A stretch of DNA of 64,000 bases from Deltaproteobacteria bacterium (GTDB lineage Bacteria > Myxococcota > XYA12-FULL-58-9): contig JACRCV010000019.1 in the NCBI GenBank assembly GCA_016218825.1, positions 37,039 to 101,038 on the forward strand. The letters are read 5' to 3'. This document shows, piece after piece, positions 26,560 to 35,149 of this stretch. Each line of letters begins with the position of its first letter. Positions within the stretch are counted from its first letter, which is position 1. The position numbers and the translations under genes were made by a program. The notes under the pieces are model-generated. The model saw only the letters and a program-made list of their open reading frames with translations. It made no database searches and was not told where the DNA came from.

Positions 26560-27093
26560 TCAGCTCCTCTCCACGTACTTCTTCGCCTGGGTGAGAAACC
26601 GCTCGAGCTTGCGCGCGACGGTGCGGGTCGAGATGCCGAGCATCTCGGCGATCTCCGCCTGCTCCATGCCCTCGACCAGCGAGCCGACGGCGATGGCCGC
26701 GGTCTCCTCGTCGAAGCGCGCGAGCACGCGTTGCGCGAGCTGCCGCGCCGGGAATGACACGGCTGCCGGCCCGGGCATCACGTCGAAGTCGGCCGCGCCG
26801 CCGTTCTCGCCATGACGAGCCGCGTCGCGCAGATGGTTCAGACAATGGTTGGTCGCCACCCGGTACAGCCACGGCAGAAGGTCGGCCCGCTCCTCCAGCT
26901 GGTCCATGTTGCGAAGGAGCTTCATGAATACCTCTTGCGTCGCATCCCGCGCCGCGTCGGGGTTCCGCAGCAAGCGGACACAGCGGCGATACACCACCGG
27001 ACCGTGCTGACGGTAGAGGCGAGCCGCCCGATCTGACGCCGTCTCCACTCTGATCAACCCCCGAGCGCGCTCCGAGATGACAAGAAAACCCAC
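26560..27093 (-). CDS. ECF RNA polymerase sigma factor
   Basis: 177 residues. Region 2 runs about 22-90 (LYRQHGPVVYRRCVRLLRNP, DATQEVFMKLLRN, LLPWLYRVATNHCLNHLRD). Region 4 is at about 120-172 with helix-turn-helix MEQAEIAEMLGISTRTVARK. There is no region 1 or 3, as expected for ECF factors. The true start could be a few residues in, since no strong ribosome site is visible. It is the first gene of the sigma/anti-sigma/caspase/RCC1 operon and likely autoregulates it, though I cannot identify its promoter motif. Confidence 0.9.
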   Translation of the reverse strand: MGFLVISERARGLIRVETASDRAARLYRQHGPVVYRRCVRLLRNPDAARDATQEVFMKLLRNMDQLEERADLLPWLYRVATNHCLNHLRDAARHGENGGAADFDVMPGPAAVSFPARQLAQRVLARFDEETAAIAVGSLVEGMEQAEIAEMLGISTRTVARKLERFLTQAKKYVERS

Positions 27094-27288
27094 CCGACCG
27101 CCCCTTTGCGCCTGGAGGCTAAGTTGGGGCGTCCGGCGGCGGGGTCAACCCGTGAGCCCGAGAAAGCGCGCCGGCAATAATGGTCCGCAATATCACCTAG
27201 TTAACTGGCGCAATCCAGACCGCCAACGACGAATGACGAGCTCGGCCTTCTGCAGCCGCTCGGGGCTCACCTTCGTGATCCGAGGCCC

Positions 27289-28224
27289 CTAGGCCGGGTC
27301 GGCGGTGACCTGGTTGCGACCTTTGGCCTTGCTCAGGTACATGAGCGCGTCAGCGCGCTGAACGAGGGACTCGACGGTGTCACGACGGGTGGCGAGCGTG
27401 ATCCCGGCCGAGATCGTCACCCCAAAGAGGCCCCCGGCGAGCTTGAGCTTGGACTGCTCGACGAGGCTGCGGTAGCGCTCGGCGATCTGCAACAGGCGCC
27501 GGCGGTCGACGTTGACCACGATCACGACGAACTCTTCACCCCCGAAGCGGCCGACCAGATCGAAGGGCCGCGACGTGGCCGTCAGCGTTCGCGCCACCAT
27601 CTGCAGGACGCGATCGCCGGTCGGATGGCCGAGCTTGTCGTTGACCGCCTTGAAGTTGTCGACGTCGGCGAAGATCAGGCCGAGCAGCGAGCCGTAGCGC
27701 TGATGCTCCTCGAGCCGCGCCCGCAGGGCGATCTCCAGATAGCGGCGATTGGCGAGCCCGGTGACCTCGTCCAGCATCGCCAGTCGACGCAGGTCGTCCA
27801 GGCGTTGTTGGATGGCGAGCTGATCGGAGACGTCGGAGAAGGTCTCGACCGCGCCGATGATGTGGCCGTGATCGTCGCGCATCGGGGTGGCGCGGACGCG
27901 CACCGGCACGCGGTGGCCGTCCTTGTGGTGCAAGTAGATCTGCGCCTCGATCGGCTTGCCGCCCTGCATCGTGGCGGCGAGCGGACAGCCGGTGCGGCAG
28001 AGGACCTCGCCGCAGTCGTTGACGTGGACGAGCAGGTTGTCGGCGCAGCAGTGCCCTATCACCTCGCCGGCCGAATAGCCGGTCAGGCGCTCGGCGCCCC
28101 GGTTCCAGTAGGTGATGCGCCGGGCCGGGTCGACGAGGTAGACGCCGTCCTCGAAACCGTCGACGATCTCGCGGAACAGGGCCGGCCGCGGCCCAACGAT
28201 GACCTGCAAAGGCGTAGCGACCAT
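27289..28224 (-). CDS. PAS-GGDEF diguanylate cyclase
   Basis: 311 residues from ATG 28224; the frame is open to 28548, but that extension is low-complexity and non-conserved. No strong ribosome site marks the start. The PAS domain (about 12-135) contains the segment CCADNLLVHVNDCGEVLCRTGC, shortened here to its Cys pattern CC...C...C...C, which may bind a cofactor or sense redox. The GGDEF domain (about 145-305) has an active-type GGEEF motif (VGRFGGEEF) and an RxxD inhibitory site (RPFD) exactly five residues before it, so product inhibition by cyclic-di-GMP is expected. It is cytoplasmic with no membrane segment. It is divergent from the surface-protein row at 28572. Confidence 0.87.
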   Translation of the reverse strand: MVATPLQVIVGPRPALFREIVDGFEDGVYLVDPARRITYWNRGAERLTGYSAGEVIGHCCADNLLVHVNDCGEVLCRTGCPLAATMQGGKPIEAQIYLHHKDGHRVPVRVRATPMRDDHGHIIGAVETFSDVSDQLAIQQRLDDLRRLAMLDEVTGLANRRYLEIALRARLEEHQRYGSLLGLIFADVDNFKAVNDKLGHPTGDRVLQMVARTLTATSRPFDLVGRFGGEEFVVIVVNVDRRRLLQIAERYRSLVEQSKLKLAGGLFGVTISAGITLATRRDTVESLVQRADALMYLSKAKGRNQVTADPA

Positions 28225-28571
28225 CTGTAGTGGAGAACTATAAGCACGCTGCGGGGCCACTTCCAGCCCGGCGGGGGGCACAATCGCGCGCCGCGCGCGA
28301 TCCCGGGGATCGCCTGCTTGCGGCCGAGCCGCAGCCCAACTGCAAGAGCGGCGCGCGCCGACTTGACACTGGTGCCCACGAGTCACACCTATTCCGGGGT
28401 GCAGGTGCGAGGAGCGCGTGCTCCTGAAGCCTGGCGACAGCGAACGAACAAGTGGGTGGATTGGTATGCTCGACCAGCAAAGGATGCGTCGGTGTGTCGC
28501 CGGAGGGCGCGCACCGAGAGAGACCTGAGCGAGCACCCAGGAACCCAAGTCACTCGTCTGGAGGAGAGATC
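28225..28571. other. Divergent intergenic region between diguanylate cyclase and surface-protein row
   Basis: About 350 bases with no supported gene; open frames here are extensions of the flanking genes. It holds a candidate plus-strand promoter at 28363-28392 (listed separately) and the ribosome site GGAGGAGA just before 28572. Confidence 0.45.
28363..28392 (+). promoter_or_regulatory. Candidate sigma-70 promoter for 28572-34938
   Basis: A consensus -35 box TTGACA is at 28363-28368. The best -10 candidate is ACCTAT (28387-28392) after an 18-base spacer, a poor match to TATAAT. It lies about 180 bases before the first start codon. The call rests mainly on the perfect -35. Confidence 0.35.
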
Positions 28572-30626
28572 ATGCTGCGGTTTCTGAGAGCGAATGTCGG
28601 TGTCGTGGCGTCTGCGGTGCTCATGTTGATGGCGGCGGCCTGCGGCAAGGACGAGCCCGCGCAGATCCTGATCTTCGGCAGCCTGGCCCGCGGCGCGGAC
28701 GCTGACGCCGTTCCGAACGACCTGGCGCTGACGATCGTGGCGGTCGACGCCGAGGGCAAAGCGGCGGCTTCCCAGGGCCTCGCCGCCGGTGCGACCGACT
28801 TCTCGTTCAAGGTCGACGTGGAGACCGACCTCGTCCTCGAGCTGCGCGACAGCGCCGGCATCGCCGCCGCGGTGGTCGTGTGGAACAAGGCCGGCGGCCA
28901 CCGCGCCTTCCGGTCGGGGACCTCGGACATCGACTTCGGGGTCCTGCGCACCGTCCTCAAGCGTGGCCGGGCCACGAGCACCCGCGACCCGCTGGAGCTC
29001 GCCGGCCCCAAGGACTCGGCGATCCTAGCAGACGGCGACGGCGACGGCATCTGCGACCACTCGTCCGGCGACGTCCCGGACCAGGACGGCGACACCGCGG
29101 TCGATTCGGCCGACGCCATGCCGTTCGACGCGACCGAGATCTTCGACACCGATCGCGACGACGTCGGCAACAACGCCGATCTGGACGATGACGCCGACGG
29201 CTTGTCGGACGCCCAGGAGACCGGCCTCGGCACGAACCCGCTGGTCTCCGACTCGGACGCCGACGGCGCCCTCGACGGCAGCGACGCGTTCCCGATGGAC
29301 CCGACGGAGACCGCCGACGTCGATCTGGACGGCCAGGGCAACAACGCCGACCTCGACGACGACAACGACTTCCTCGCCGACGCCGCCGAGACCGCGACCG
29401 ACCCGCTCAACCCCGACAGCGACGCCGACGGCGTCATGGACGGTCTGGACACCTACCCGCTGCGCCAGGGGCGCTTCGCGGCCTTCGACACCAACACCAT
29501 GCGGCTGGTGCGCCTGCCGAACGGCGCCGCGAGCGCCGCCCTCGACGTGACCTCGAGCCCCGACAACCGGATCATCGTCGGCTTCTCTGACAAGGCGGCG
29601 ACCGCCGGTGGCGCCCTGAAGATCCAGGCGGTCATGTGGGACGGCAGCGTCGGCCTCGGGCCGTTGAACCCGATCGAGCTCCCCGCCGGTGACGGCAGCT
29701 ACAGCGCGGCGCACGCCGTGGCCGATACCGCCGTCGCGGTCGGCGAAGCGGCGACCGCCGGCGTCATCGCCGCGGTCATCTGGGACGTCTCCGGCCCGTC
29801 ACCGACCGCCGGCGTGACGCTCGGCACGCTGCCGGGCGCCGCGGCGTCGGCCGGAAGCGCCGCGTACGACATCGCCATCATCAACGATACCGCCACTCAG
29901 GCCGAGGTCGGCGTCGTCGTCGGCGAGTCGCAGGACGCGAGCGGCAACGTTCGCGCCGCGCTCTGGCTCGTCGACCCGAACACCGGTGCGAAGCTGACGC
30001 CCGCCGCCGGCCAGACGAACCCCGTGGAGCTCGAGATCGCGACCGGCGATTACAGCGCCGCCTACGCCGTCGGCGAGACCGGCGCCATCGTCGGCGAGTC
30101 CGGTTCGATCGCGACCGGCATGCACGCCCATCGCTGGAGCGTGACCGTCACCGCCGGCGTCGTGAGCCTCGCGAGCGAGAGCATGCCGGTCCCGGGCGCG
30201 CTCATGAGCGCCGCCTTCGGCCTGTCGGCGACCGGCTACGTCGTCGGCGAAGCGCTGAACGACGGGGCCGCGACGCGTGCTTTCGCCTGGGAGCTGGACG
30301 AGGCCACCCCGCATTTGCTGGATCTCGCGACCGCGAGCTCCGGCGCCTTCGGCTGCAGCTCGATGGGCCGCATCGCCGGCTCCAGCAGCGTCACACCGCA
30401 CGGCCCGGCGGTCTGGGACGCCGAGTTCATCAACCCCGTTCTGACCGAGCAGGTCATCGGCGCCGACTCGACGCTCCTCCTCGCCACCGACGGCGCGGGC
30501 AGCGCCTACGGCGTCAGCGACGACGGCGTCGTCGTCGGGAGCTATCAGGCCAAGACCGCTGGCGGCGCCGCCGATGGCGACCGGCCGCTCATCGCGCTCC
30601 CGGCGCCGCGGGTGCTCACGCCGTGA
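28572..30626 (+). CDS. TSP3-repeat / HAF-repeat surface lipoprotein
   Basis: 684 residues from ATG 28572 (GGAGGAGAGATC upstream), with signal peptide and lipobox AAAC (Cys24). An N-terminal ~110-residue domain resembles those of 218-2326 and 59902-62733. TSP3-like calcium repeats (DADGDG, DLDDDADGLSD, DSDADGALDGSDAFP) span about 150-300. HAF propeller repeats (AAYAVGETGAIVGES, FGLSATGYVVGEA) fill the rest. It heads a plus-strand row with two cadherin-like proteins and a DUF5666 lipoprotein, matching the order seen in the minus-strand row at 0-5.8 kb. It probably forms a surface calcium-dependent layer or fibre with its neighbours; this is inference. Confidence 0.87.
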   Translation: MLRFLRANVGVVASAVLMLMAAACGKDEPAQILIFGSLARGADADAVPNDLALTIVAVDAEGKAAASQGLAAGATDFSFKVDVETDLVLELRDSAGIAAAVVVWNKAGGHRAFRSGTSDIDFGVLRTVLKRGRATSTRDPLELAGPKDSAILADGDGDGICDHSSGDVPDQDGDTAVDSADAMPFDATEIFDTDRDDVGNNADLDDDADGLSDAQETGLGTNPLVSDSDADGALDGSDAFPMDPTETADVDLDGQGNNADLDDDNDFLADAAETATDPLNPDSDADGVMDGLDTYPLRQGRFAAFDTNTMRLVRLPNGAASAALDVTSSPDNRIIVGFSDKAATAGGALKIQAVMWDGSVGLGPLNPIELPAGDGSYSAAHAVADTAVAVGEAATAGVIAAVIWDVSGPSPTAGVTLGTLPGAAASAGSAAYDIAIINDTATQAEVGVVVGESQDASGNVRAALWLVDPNTGAKLTPAAGQTNPVELEIATGDYSAAYAVGETGAIVGESGSIATGMHAHRWSVTVTAGVVSLASESMPVPGALMSAAFGLSATGYVVGEALNDGAATRAFAWELDEATPHLLDLATASSGAFGCSSMGRIAGSSSVTPHGPAVWDAEFINPVLTEQVIGADSTLLLATDGAGSAYGVSDDGVVVGSYQAKTAGGAADGDRPLIALPAPRVLTP

Positions 30627-30682
30627 TCCCGGACGTCCGACCCTAGAGAGTCAGACGAACCCCCGGGCGGAGGATTGATCCG

Positions 30683-32113
30683 ATGATACGCAAGTTGGCT
30701 TTGGCGACCCTGGTCTCGACCGTTTGCAGCTTCACGGCTGCCCCGGCCCTGGCCATCCAGTCGAGTGGCCCGTTGAGCCTGCAGAACGGCTATCCGGTGT
30801 GGTGGATGGACGACGCCGGCTTCCAGGTCGGGATGTGTCTGGACGCGGCCTGTATCCCCGACGGCGTGCAAGCCGGAAACGCCTTCTCGCAGCAGATCGG
30901 TTTCGGGGCGGAGGCGTTCTGGTGGATGGCGGACGCCGATCTCGGCAACCCCGCCGGCCTCGGCCTGCTCGTGCTCGCCATGGAAGCGGCTTGGCTCACC
31001 GAGACCGCGCGCAACGGTGACCAGTTTCCGTTCGGTAGGTTGCGGGTCCGGGTCGATGTCGAGGTCCCGGGCGCCTACACCATCACCCACCCGTTCGGAG
31101 CGGTGACGGTGACCGTGCCGGCGGTCGGGCCGGGGCCGGAGATCACCGACGCCGACTTCGCGATCATCGGCGGCGACGTCGCCGGTACCCGCGACCAGGT
31201 GCCGCCCTACGCCGGGGTCCTCGCGTCGAGCATCACCCACTTCTTCAGCGTCGCCGGCCCCGGTCGGCCGGCGCCGGGTGCCTTGTTCTCCGGCTTCGGG
31301 GCGATCGCGTCGTCCAACGCCGGCGGCACCTTGCCGGTCAACAACTTCTTCCGGGTGAGCGGGCCCGTGGGCGCCTTCGGTCCGGGGGTCAGCGTGCTTA
31401 CCACCAGCACCTTCAGCGTCGCCGGCCGTGCCTTCAACCCCGGCGTGAACGCACCACCCACGGCGGTCGCCGACGCGGTCGTCGCCTTCGAAGGCGTGCC
31501 GCTCGACATCGACGTCACCGCCAACGACACCGACGTCATCGGCGCCGCCAACGTGCACGGCATCAACGCGAAGGCGACGGCGATCGTCGGTGGGGCAGGG
31601 GCGAAGACGCTCGCCATCGCCGGCACGACGTTGACCTACGGCGCGGGCGAAGCCGTCACCACGACGGCCGGCGGCACCGTGAGCAAGAACCCGACCGGGA
31701 CGCTCAAGTACACCCCGCCCGCGGGCTTCACCGGCGTCGATTCTTTCCAATACGTGGTCCAGGACACCGGCGGCCTGGTCTCCGGGCAGACCACCCCCAC
31801 GAGCCCCATCGTCCCCGGGACCGTGAGCGTGATCATCGAGGATCTCGCCGTCACCTCGGCCGTGCTCCACGGGAGGATCCTCAAGTGGACGGTCTCCGGC
31901 ACCAGCACGGCGCCCGACGGCACCGTGATCTCGCTGTTCGCCGGGCCGGCAGCCGACCCGACCAAGCCGGTCGGCACCGCGGTGGTGACCGGCGGCGTCT
32001 GGCGGTTCGTCGGCAAGTCGATGACGAGCTACGCCGGCATCCGCCAGGTGAGCGCTCGTTCGGCCACTTCGCCCCTGATCGTCGTCTTGGGCGCGCCGTT
32101 GGCGGTGCGCTAA
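30683..32113 (+). CDS. Secreted cadherin-like protein (FPLWY family)
   Basis: 476 residues with a Sec signal ending in ALA (24). The mature N-domain has GYPVWWMDDAGFQVGMCL, the family motif. Residues about 255-390 form a cadherin-like/VCBS domain (PTAVADAVVAFEGVPLDIDV, GVDSFQYVVQDTGGLV). The C-terminal beta module (about 390-476) ends in GAPLAVR. It follows the TSP3/HAF gene by 56 bases and precedes a close paralogue (32156-33487), so the pair probably arose by tandem duplication. A structural or adhesive role is inferred from the domains. No catalytic motif is seen. Confidence 0.85.
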   Translation: MIRKLALATLVSTVCSFTAAPALAIQSSGPLSLQNGYPVWWMDDAGFQVGMCLDAACIPDGVQAGNAFSQQIGFGAEAFWWMADADLGNPAGLGLLVLAMEAAWLTETARNGDQFPFGRLRVRVDVEVPGAYTITHPFGAVTVTVPAVGPGPEITDADFAIIGGDVAGTRDQVPPYAGVLASSITHFFSVAGPGRPAPGALFSGFGAIASSNAGGTLPVNNFFRVSGPVGAFGPGVSVLTTSTFSVAGRAFNPGVNAPPTAVADAVVAFEGVPLDIDVTANDTDVIGAANVHGINAKATAIVGGAGAKTLAIAGTTLTYGAGEAVTTTAGGTVSKNPTGTLKYTPPAGFTGVDSFQYVVQDTGGLVSGQTTPTSPIVPGTVSVIIEDLAVTSAVLHGRILKWTVSGTSTAPDGTVISLFAGPAADPTKPVGTAVVTGGVWRFVGKSMTSYAGIRQVSARSATSPLIVVLGAPLAVR

Positions 32114-32155
32114 CAACTGTGTTGTCGACCCCGTGGTCGACCGAGAGGTACTCAC

Positions 32156-33487
32156 GTGATTACCAGAGAGCTCCGCGCATTCTTCACCGCGATCCTCCTT
32201 TTGGCCTGGCCAGCAGCCTCGAACGCCGCGCTCAGCGCGGTGAGCCCGACCTTGGATCCGACCGGAAACTACCCGCTCTGGTATCAGGACTCCGGTGGCC
32301 TCAAGCTCGAGCTGTGCAACTTCGCCGACCCGTTCTGCCTCGGGCCGCCCGTGCCCGTCGTCCCGTTCGGTGTTGATGCCGAGACCTTCTACTGGACGGC
32401 GGATGTCCGCGACCTGGCGCTCGCCGACGGCGGCGTGGTCAACGCGGTCTTTGCCATGGAGGCGACCTTCACGACCGGCGCGCCTACCGCGGGTGAGCAG
32501 ATGACCTTCGGCCGGACCCGCTTGTTCATCAACGCCCAGACCGTCGGCCACTACGAGATCGTCCACCCGTTCGGCACCTTCGAGGCCGACGTGACGGTGA
32601 TCGATCCGGGCGCGATCGAAGTCCGCGACACGGTCGACATCGGCTGCGCTGCCTCGCCCTGCAACTTCGCGGCGGCGCTCGGGATCGGCATTCCGGGCAG
32701 CATCGGGCCGTTCCTGTACTGGGATGCCGGTTTGCCCCAGGTCGGCGTGGGCGGCGCGAGCTACCTCGGCGACGCGGCCACGCCCCACACCTTCTTCGGC
32801 AGCCCCACGGGCAACAACTTCCTGCGCGTCTACCGTGACGGCGTGCTCGTGGGCGAGACCCACGAGTTCGTCATCTCCGGCCGGGTGTTCACCGGAGCCG
32901 GCAACACCGCGCCGGTCGCGGTCGCTGACGCCGGCCCGTTCATGACCGGCATCGGCAGACCCCTCACGATCAACGTCCTCGCCAACGACACCGCGGCGAA
33001 CGTGCCGATCAACCCCACGACCCTCGTCGCCTCGGCGTCGGCCAACGGCGGCGTCGTCACCAAGACCGCCGTCGGCAGCTCCTACCACCTCACCTACACG
33101 CCGCCCGCCGGCTTCAGCGGCACCGACACCTTCACCTACACGGCGCAGAGCTTCACCGGGCTCACCTCGGCGCCGGCGACCGTCACCGTCTTCGTCGAGA
33201 ACCTCGAGCTCACCCTCGCCGAGATGCACGGCAAGGTCCTCAAGTGGAGCTTGCGCGGGGCGAGCACCGACACGACCGCGAACTCGATCGATATCCACCT
33301 GGGCTCGAGCGTCACCGCCCAGGGCATGCCGAACGGCCCGCTCCTCGCCCAGCACGTCCCGGTGCAGGCGGACGGCACGTTCTTCTTCGTGGGCAAGAGC
33401 CTCGTGAGCTTCGCCGGGCAGCGCACGGTGAGCATCGTCTCGGCGAACGGCATCGCCATCATCGGTGCGCCGCTCGCGGTTCGCTGA
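32156..33487 (+). CDS. Secreted cadherin-like protein (FPLWY family), paralogue of the preceding gene
   Basis: 443 residues. The start is GTG 32156 after GAGAGGTACTCAC; the peptide MITRELRAFF... is a good Sec signal ending in SNA. The N-domain motif is NYPLWYQDSGGLKLELC. A cadherin-like domain at about 258-350 (VAVADAGPFMTGIGRPLTIN, TDTFTYTAQSFTGLTSAP) is followed by the C-terminal module ending IIGAPLAVR. The last nine residues nearly match the preceding protein (VVLGAPLAVR), which supports recent duplication. The mature N-domain keeps paired Cys (CNFADPFC) that may form a disulfide. Confidence 0.83.
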   Translation: MITRELRAFFTAILLLAWPAASNAALSAVSPTLDPTGNYPLWYQDSGGLKLELCNFADPFCLGPPVPVVPFGVDAETFYWTADVRDLALADGGVVNAVFAMEATFTTGAPTAGEQMTFGRTRLFINAQTVGHYEIVHPFGTFEADVTVIDPGAIEVRDTVDIGCAASPCNFAAALGIGIPGSIGPFLYWDAGLPQVGVGGASYLGDAATPHTFFGSPTGNNFLRVYRDGVLVGETHEFVISGRVFTGAGNTAPVAVADAGPFMTGIGRPLTINVLANDTAANVPINPTTLVASASANGGVVTKTAVGSSYHLTYTPPAGFSGTDTFTYTAQSFTGLTSAPATVTVFVENLELTLAEMHGKVLKWSLRGASTDTTANSIDIHLGSSVTAQGMPNGPLLAQHVPVQADGTFFFVGKSLVSFAGQRTVSIVSANGIAIIGAPLAVR

Positions 33488-33540
33488 GCGACCATCGTTG
33501 TGTCTGCTGGGGGGCGCTTCTCGCCGGAAAGGCCGAAACC

Positions 33541-34938
33541 ATGAGACAGCCGATCTCGAAAGCCTGCGTTCGCCTCGTCGCGGCCCTGTTCGCCGCGGGC
33601 CTCGCCAGTTGTGGAAAGGACGAGCCGCCCGTCGACAACACGCCGCCACCGCCGGAGGGAACGGCGATCACGGCCCACGGGGCGATGCGGGTGGGGAGCG
33701 TCATCGTCAACGGGACGCGCTTCGACGACTCGGAGGCGACGGTGACCTTCGACGACGCGCCCGGGCGGGCCGACGCCCTCGGCGACGGCATGATCGTCAA
33801 GGTCCGGGGACGGCTGCTCGGCGAGGACCGCGGGCGCGCCGAGATCGTCGAGGTGGAGAACGAGCTGCGCGGGCCGATCGCCGCGCTCGGGCCGGCGCCG
33901 GAAGCCTTCACGGTGCTCGGAGTGAAGGTGTTCGCCGACGGCCGGACGGTCTTCGCGAACGTCACGGGTCTCTTGGCGCTCAGGGTCGGCGATGTGGTGG
34001 AGGTGCACGGGCTCAGGGCTGCCGACGGCAGCGTGCGCGCGACCCGCGTCGAGCTCGACGAGGATCCGGCTACGGCCGACGAGCTCCGCGGCGTCATCAC
34101 CGGCTTGACCGCGACGACGTTCAACCTCGGAACCTTGGCGGTGAGCTACACCGGCGCGGCGATCACGCCGGCCGGGACGACGCTCGCCCAAGGCATGGTC
34201 GTGGAAGTGCACGGCACCCTCGCGGGCACGACGTTCACGGCGGTCCGGGTCGACGCGGAGGAGCTCGAGGACTCCCGCTTCGCCTGTGCCGACGAGGAGC
34301 GCGCCGAGGTGCAGGGGTTCGTGAGCGGCTTCACCCTCAGTCCGGGCGAGTTCGTGGTAGACGACCGGGCGGTGCGGACGACGGCGGCGACGCGGTTCGA
34401 GGGCGGCATGGTGGTAGACCTGGCGAACGGGGTCGAGATCGAGGCTCAGGGTGTGGTCATGGCCGGCGTGCTCATCGCCGAGGCGGTCGCCTTCAAAGAG
34501 AGCACGCGCCTCGAGGGCAACGTGCAGGCGTCGACGGCGCGCGTCGTCACGCTGTTCAACCGCGACGTGCTCGTGACCAGTCTCACCGAGATCCGGGGCG
34601 GGGCACTCGGCGCCGGCGCCGGCGTCCAGATCCGGGGCTTCCTCAACAACGACGGTGTGACCATCACCGCCACCCGTATCAACGTGCTCTCGAGCCCGGT
34701 CCAAAGCGATCGCCTGATCATCCAGGGGCTCGCTTCGACGGCCGATGCGACCGCCGAGACCGTCCGGGTGTTGGGCTTCACCGTCGACACCGCGGCCGCC
34801 GACTACATGAACCTGGCTGACGAGGTGGTGCCCGCGGCCACGTTCTTCGCCGGCGTCGTGCCCGGTCGGACCATCGTCAAGGCGCGCGGCAGCTTTGCGG
34901 CCGGGATCCTGACCGCCGACGAGGTGCAGCTCGAGTAG
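33541..34938 (+). CDS. DUF5666-type envelope lipoprotein
   Basis: 465 residues from ATG 33541 with a modest GGAAAGG site upstream. The lipobox is LASC (Cys24). Five or so DUF5666-like beta units follow (GVKVFADGRTVFANVTGL; VEVHGLRAADGSVRATRVEL; VSGFTLSPGEFVVDDRAVRT; GFLNNDGVTITATRI). Wording is strikingly close to the C-terminal half of 17900-20002 (GFLNNDGLTLSATRV), so the two share recent ancestry. It is last in the plus-strand surface row. Function unknown. Confidence 0.84.
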   Translation: MRQPISKACVRLVAALFAAGLASCGKDEPPVDNTPPPPEGTAITAHGAMRVGSVIVNGTRFDDSEATVTFDDAPGRADALGDGMIVKVRGRLLGEDRGRAEIVEVENELRGPIAALGPAPEAFTVLGVKVFADGRTVFANVTGLLALRVGDVVEVHGLRAADGSVRATRVELDEDPATADELRGVITGLTATTFNLGTLAVSYTGAAITPAGTTLAQGMVVEVHGTLAGTTFTAVRVDAEELEDSRFACADEERAEVQGFVSGFTLSPGEFVVDDRAVRTTAATRFEGGMVVDLANGVEIEAQGVVMAGVLIAEAVAFKESTRLEGNVQASTARVVTLFNRDVLVTSLTEIRGGALGAGAGVQIRGFLNNDGVTITATRINVLSSPVQSDRLIIQGLASTADATAETVRVLGFTVDTAAADYMNLADEVVPAATFFAGVVPGRTIVKARGSFAAGILTADEVQLE

Positions 34939-35149
34939 CTCCCGCCGACCTGCGGCGCCCCGCCGTACACCCGCGTGGGTCTCGTGCGTGCTGGAGGATT
35001 ATCGGCTGGCCCGCGTGCCCCGCCATCTTTCGGGGACACGCAAGGCCGGCCGGCCGTCGCCATCACTCAGGGTCTGGAAGCTCACTCGCGACACTGGGCG
35101 GCGCTCATCAGCGACGGAGGTGACGGGCGCGCCGTAGGACACTCGAGCC

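Noticed and set aside
28225..28548. N-terminal extension of the diguanylate cyclase
   Set aside because: The upstream residues are Arg/Pro/Ser-rich without domain and overlap the region with a plus-strand promoter; ATG 28224 leads straight into the PAS domain.
30545..33649. A minus-strand open frame of 1034 codons opposite the cadherin-like genes
   Set aside because: Very GC-rich DNA suppresses stop codons in antisense frames. The plus-strand proteins have signal peptides and domains; this frame has none.
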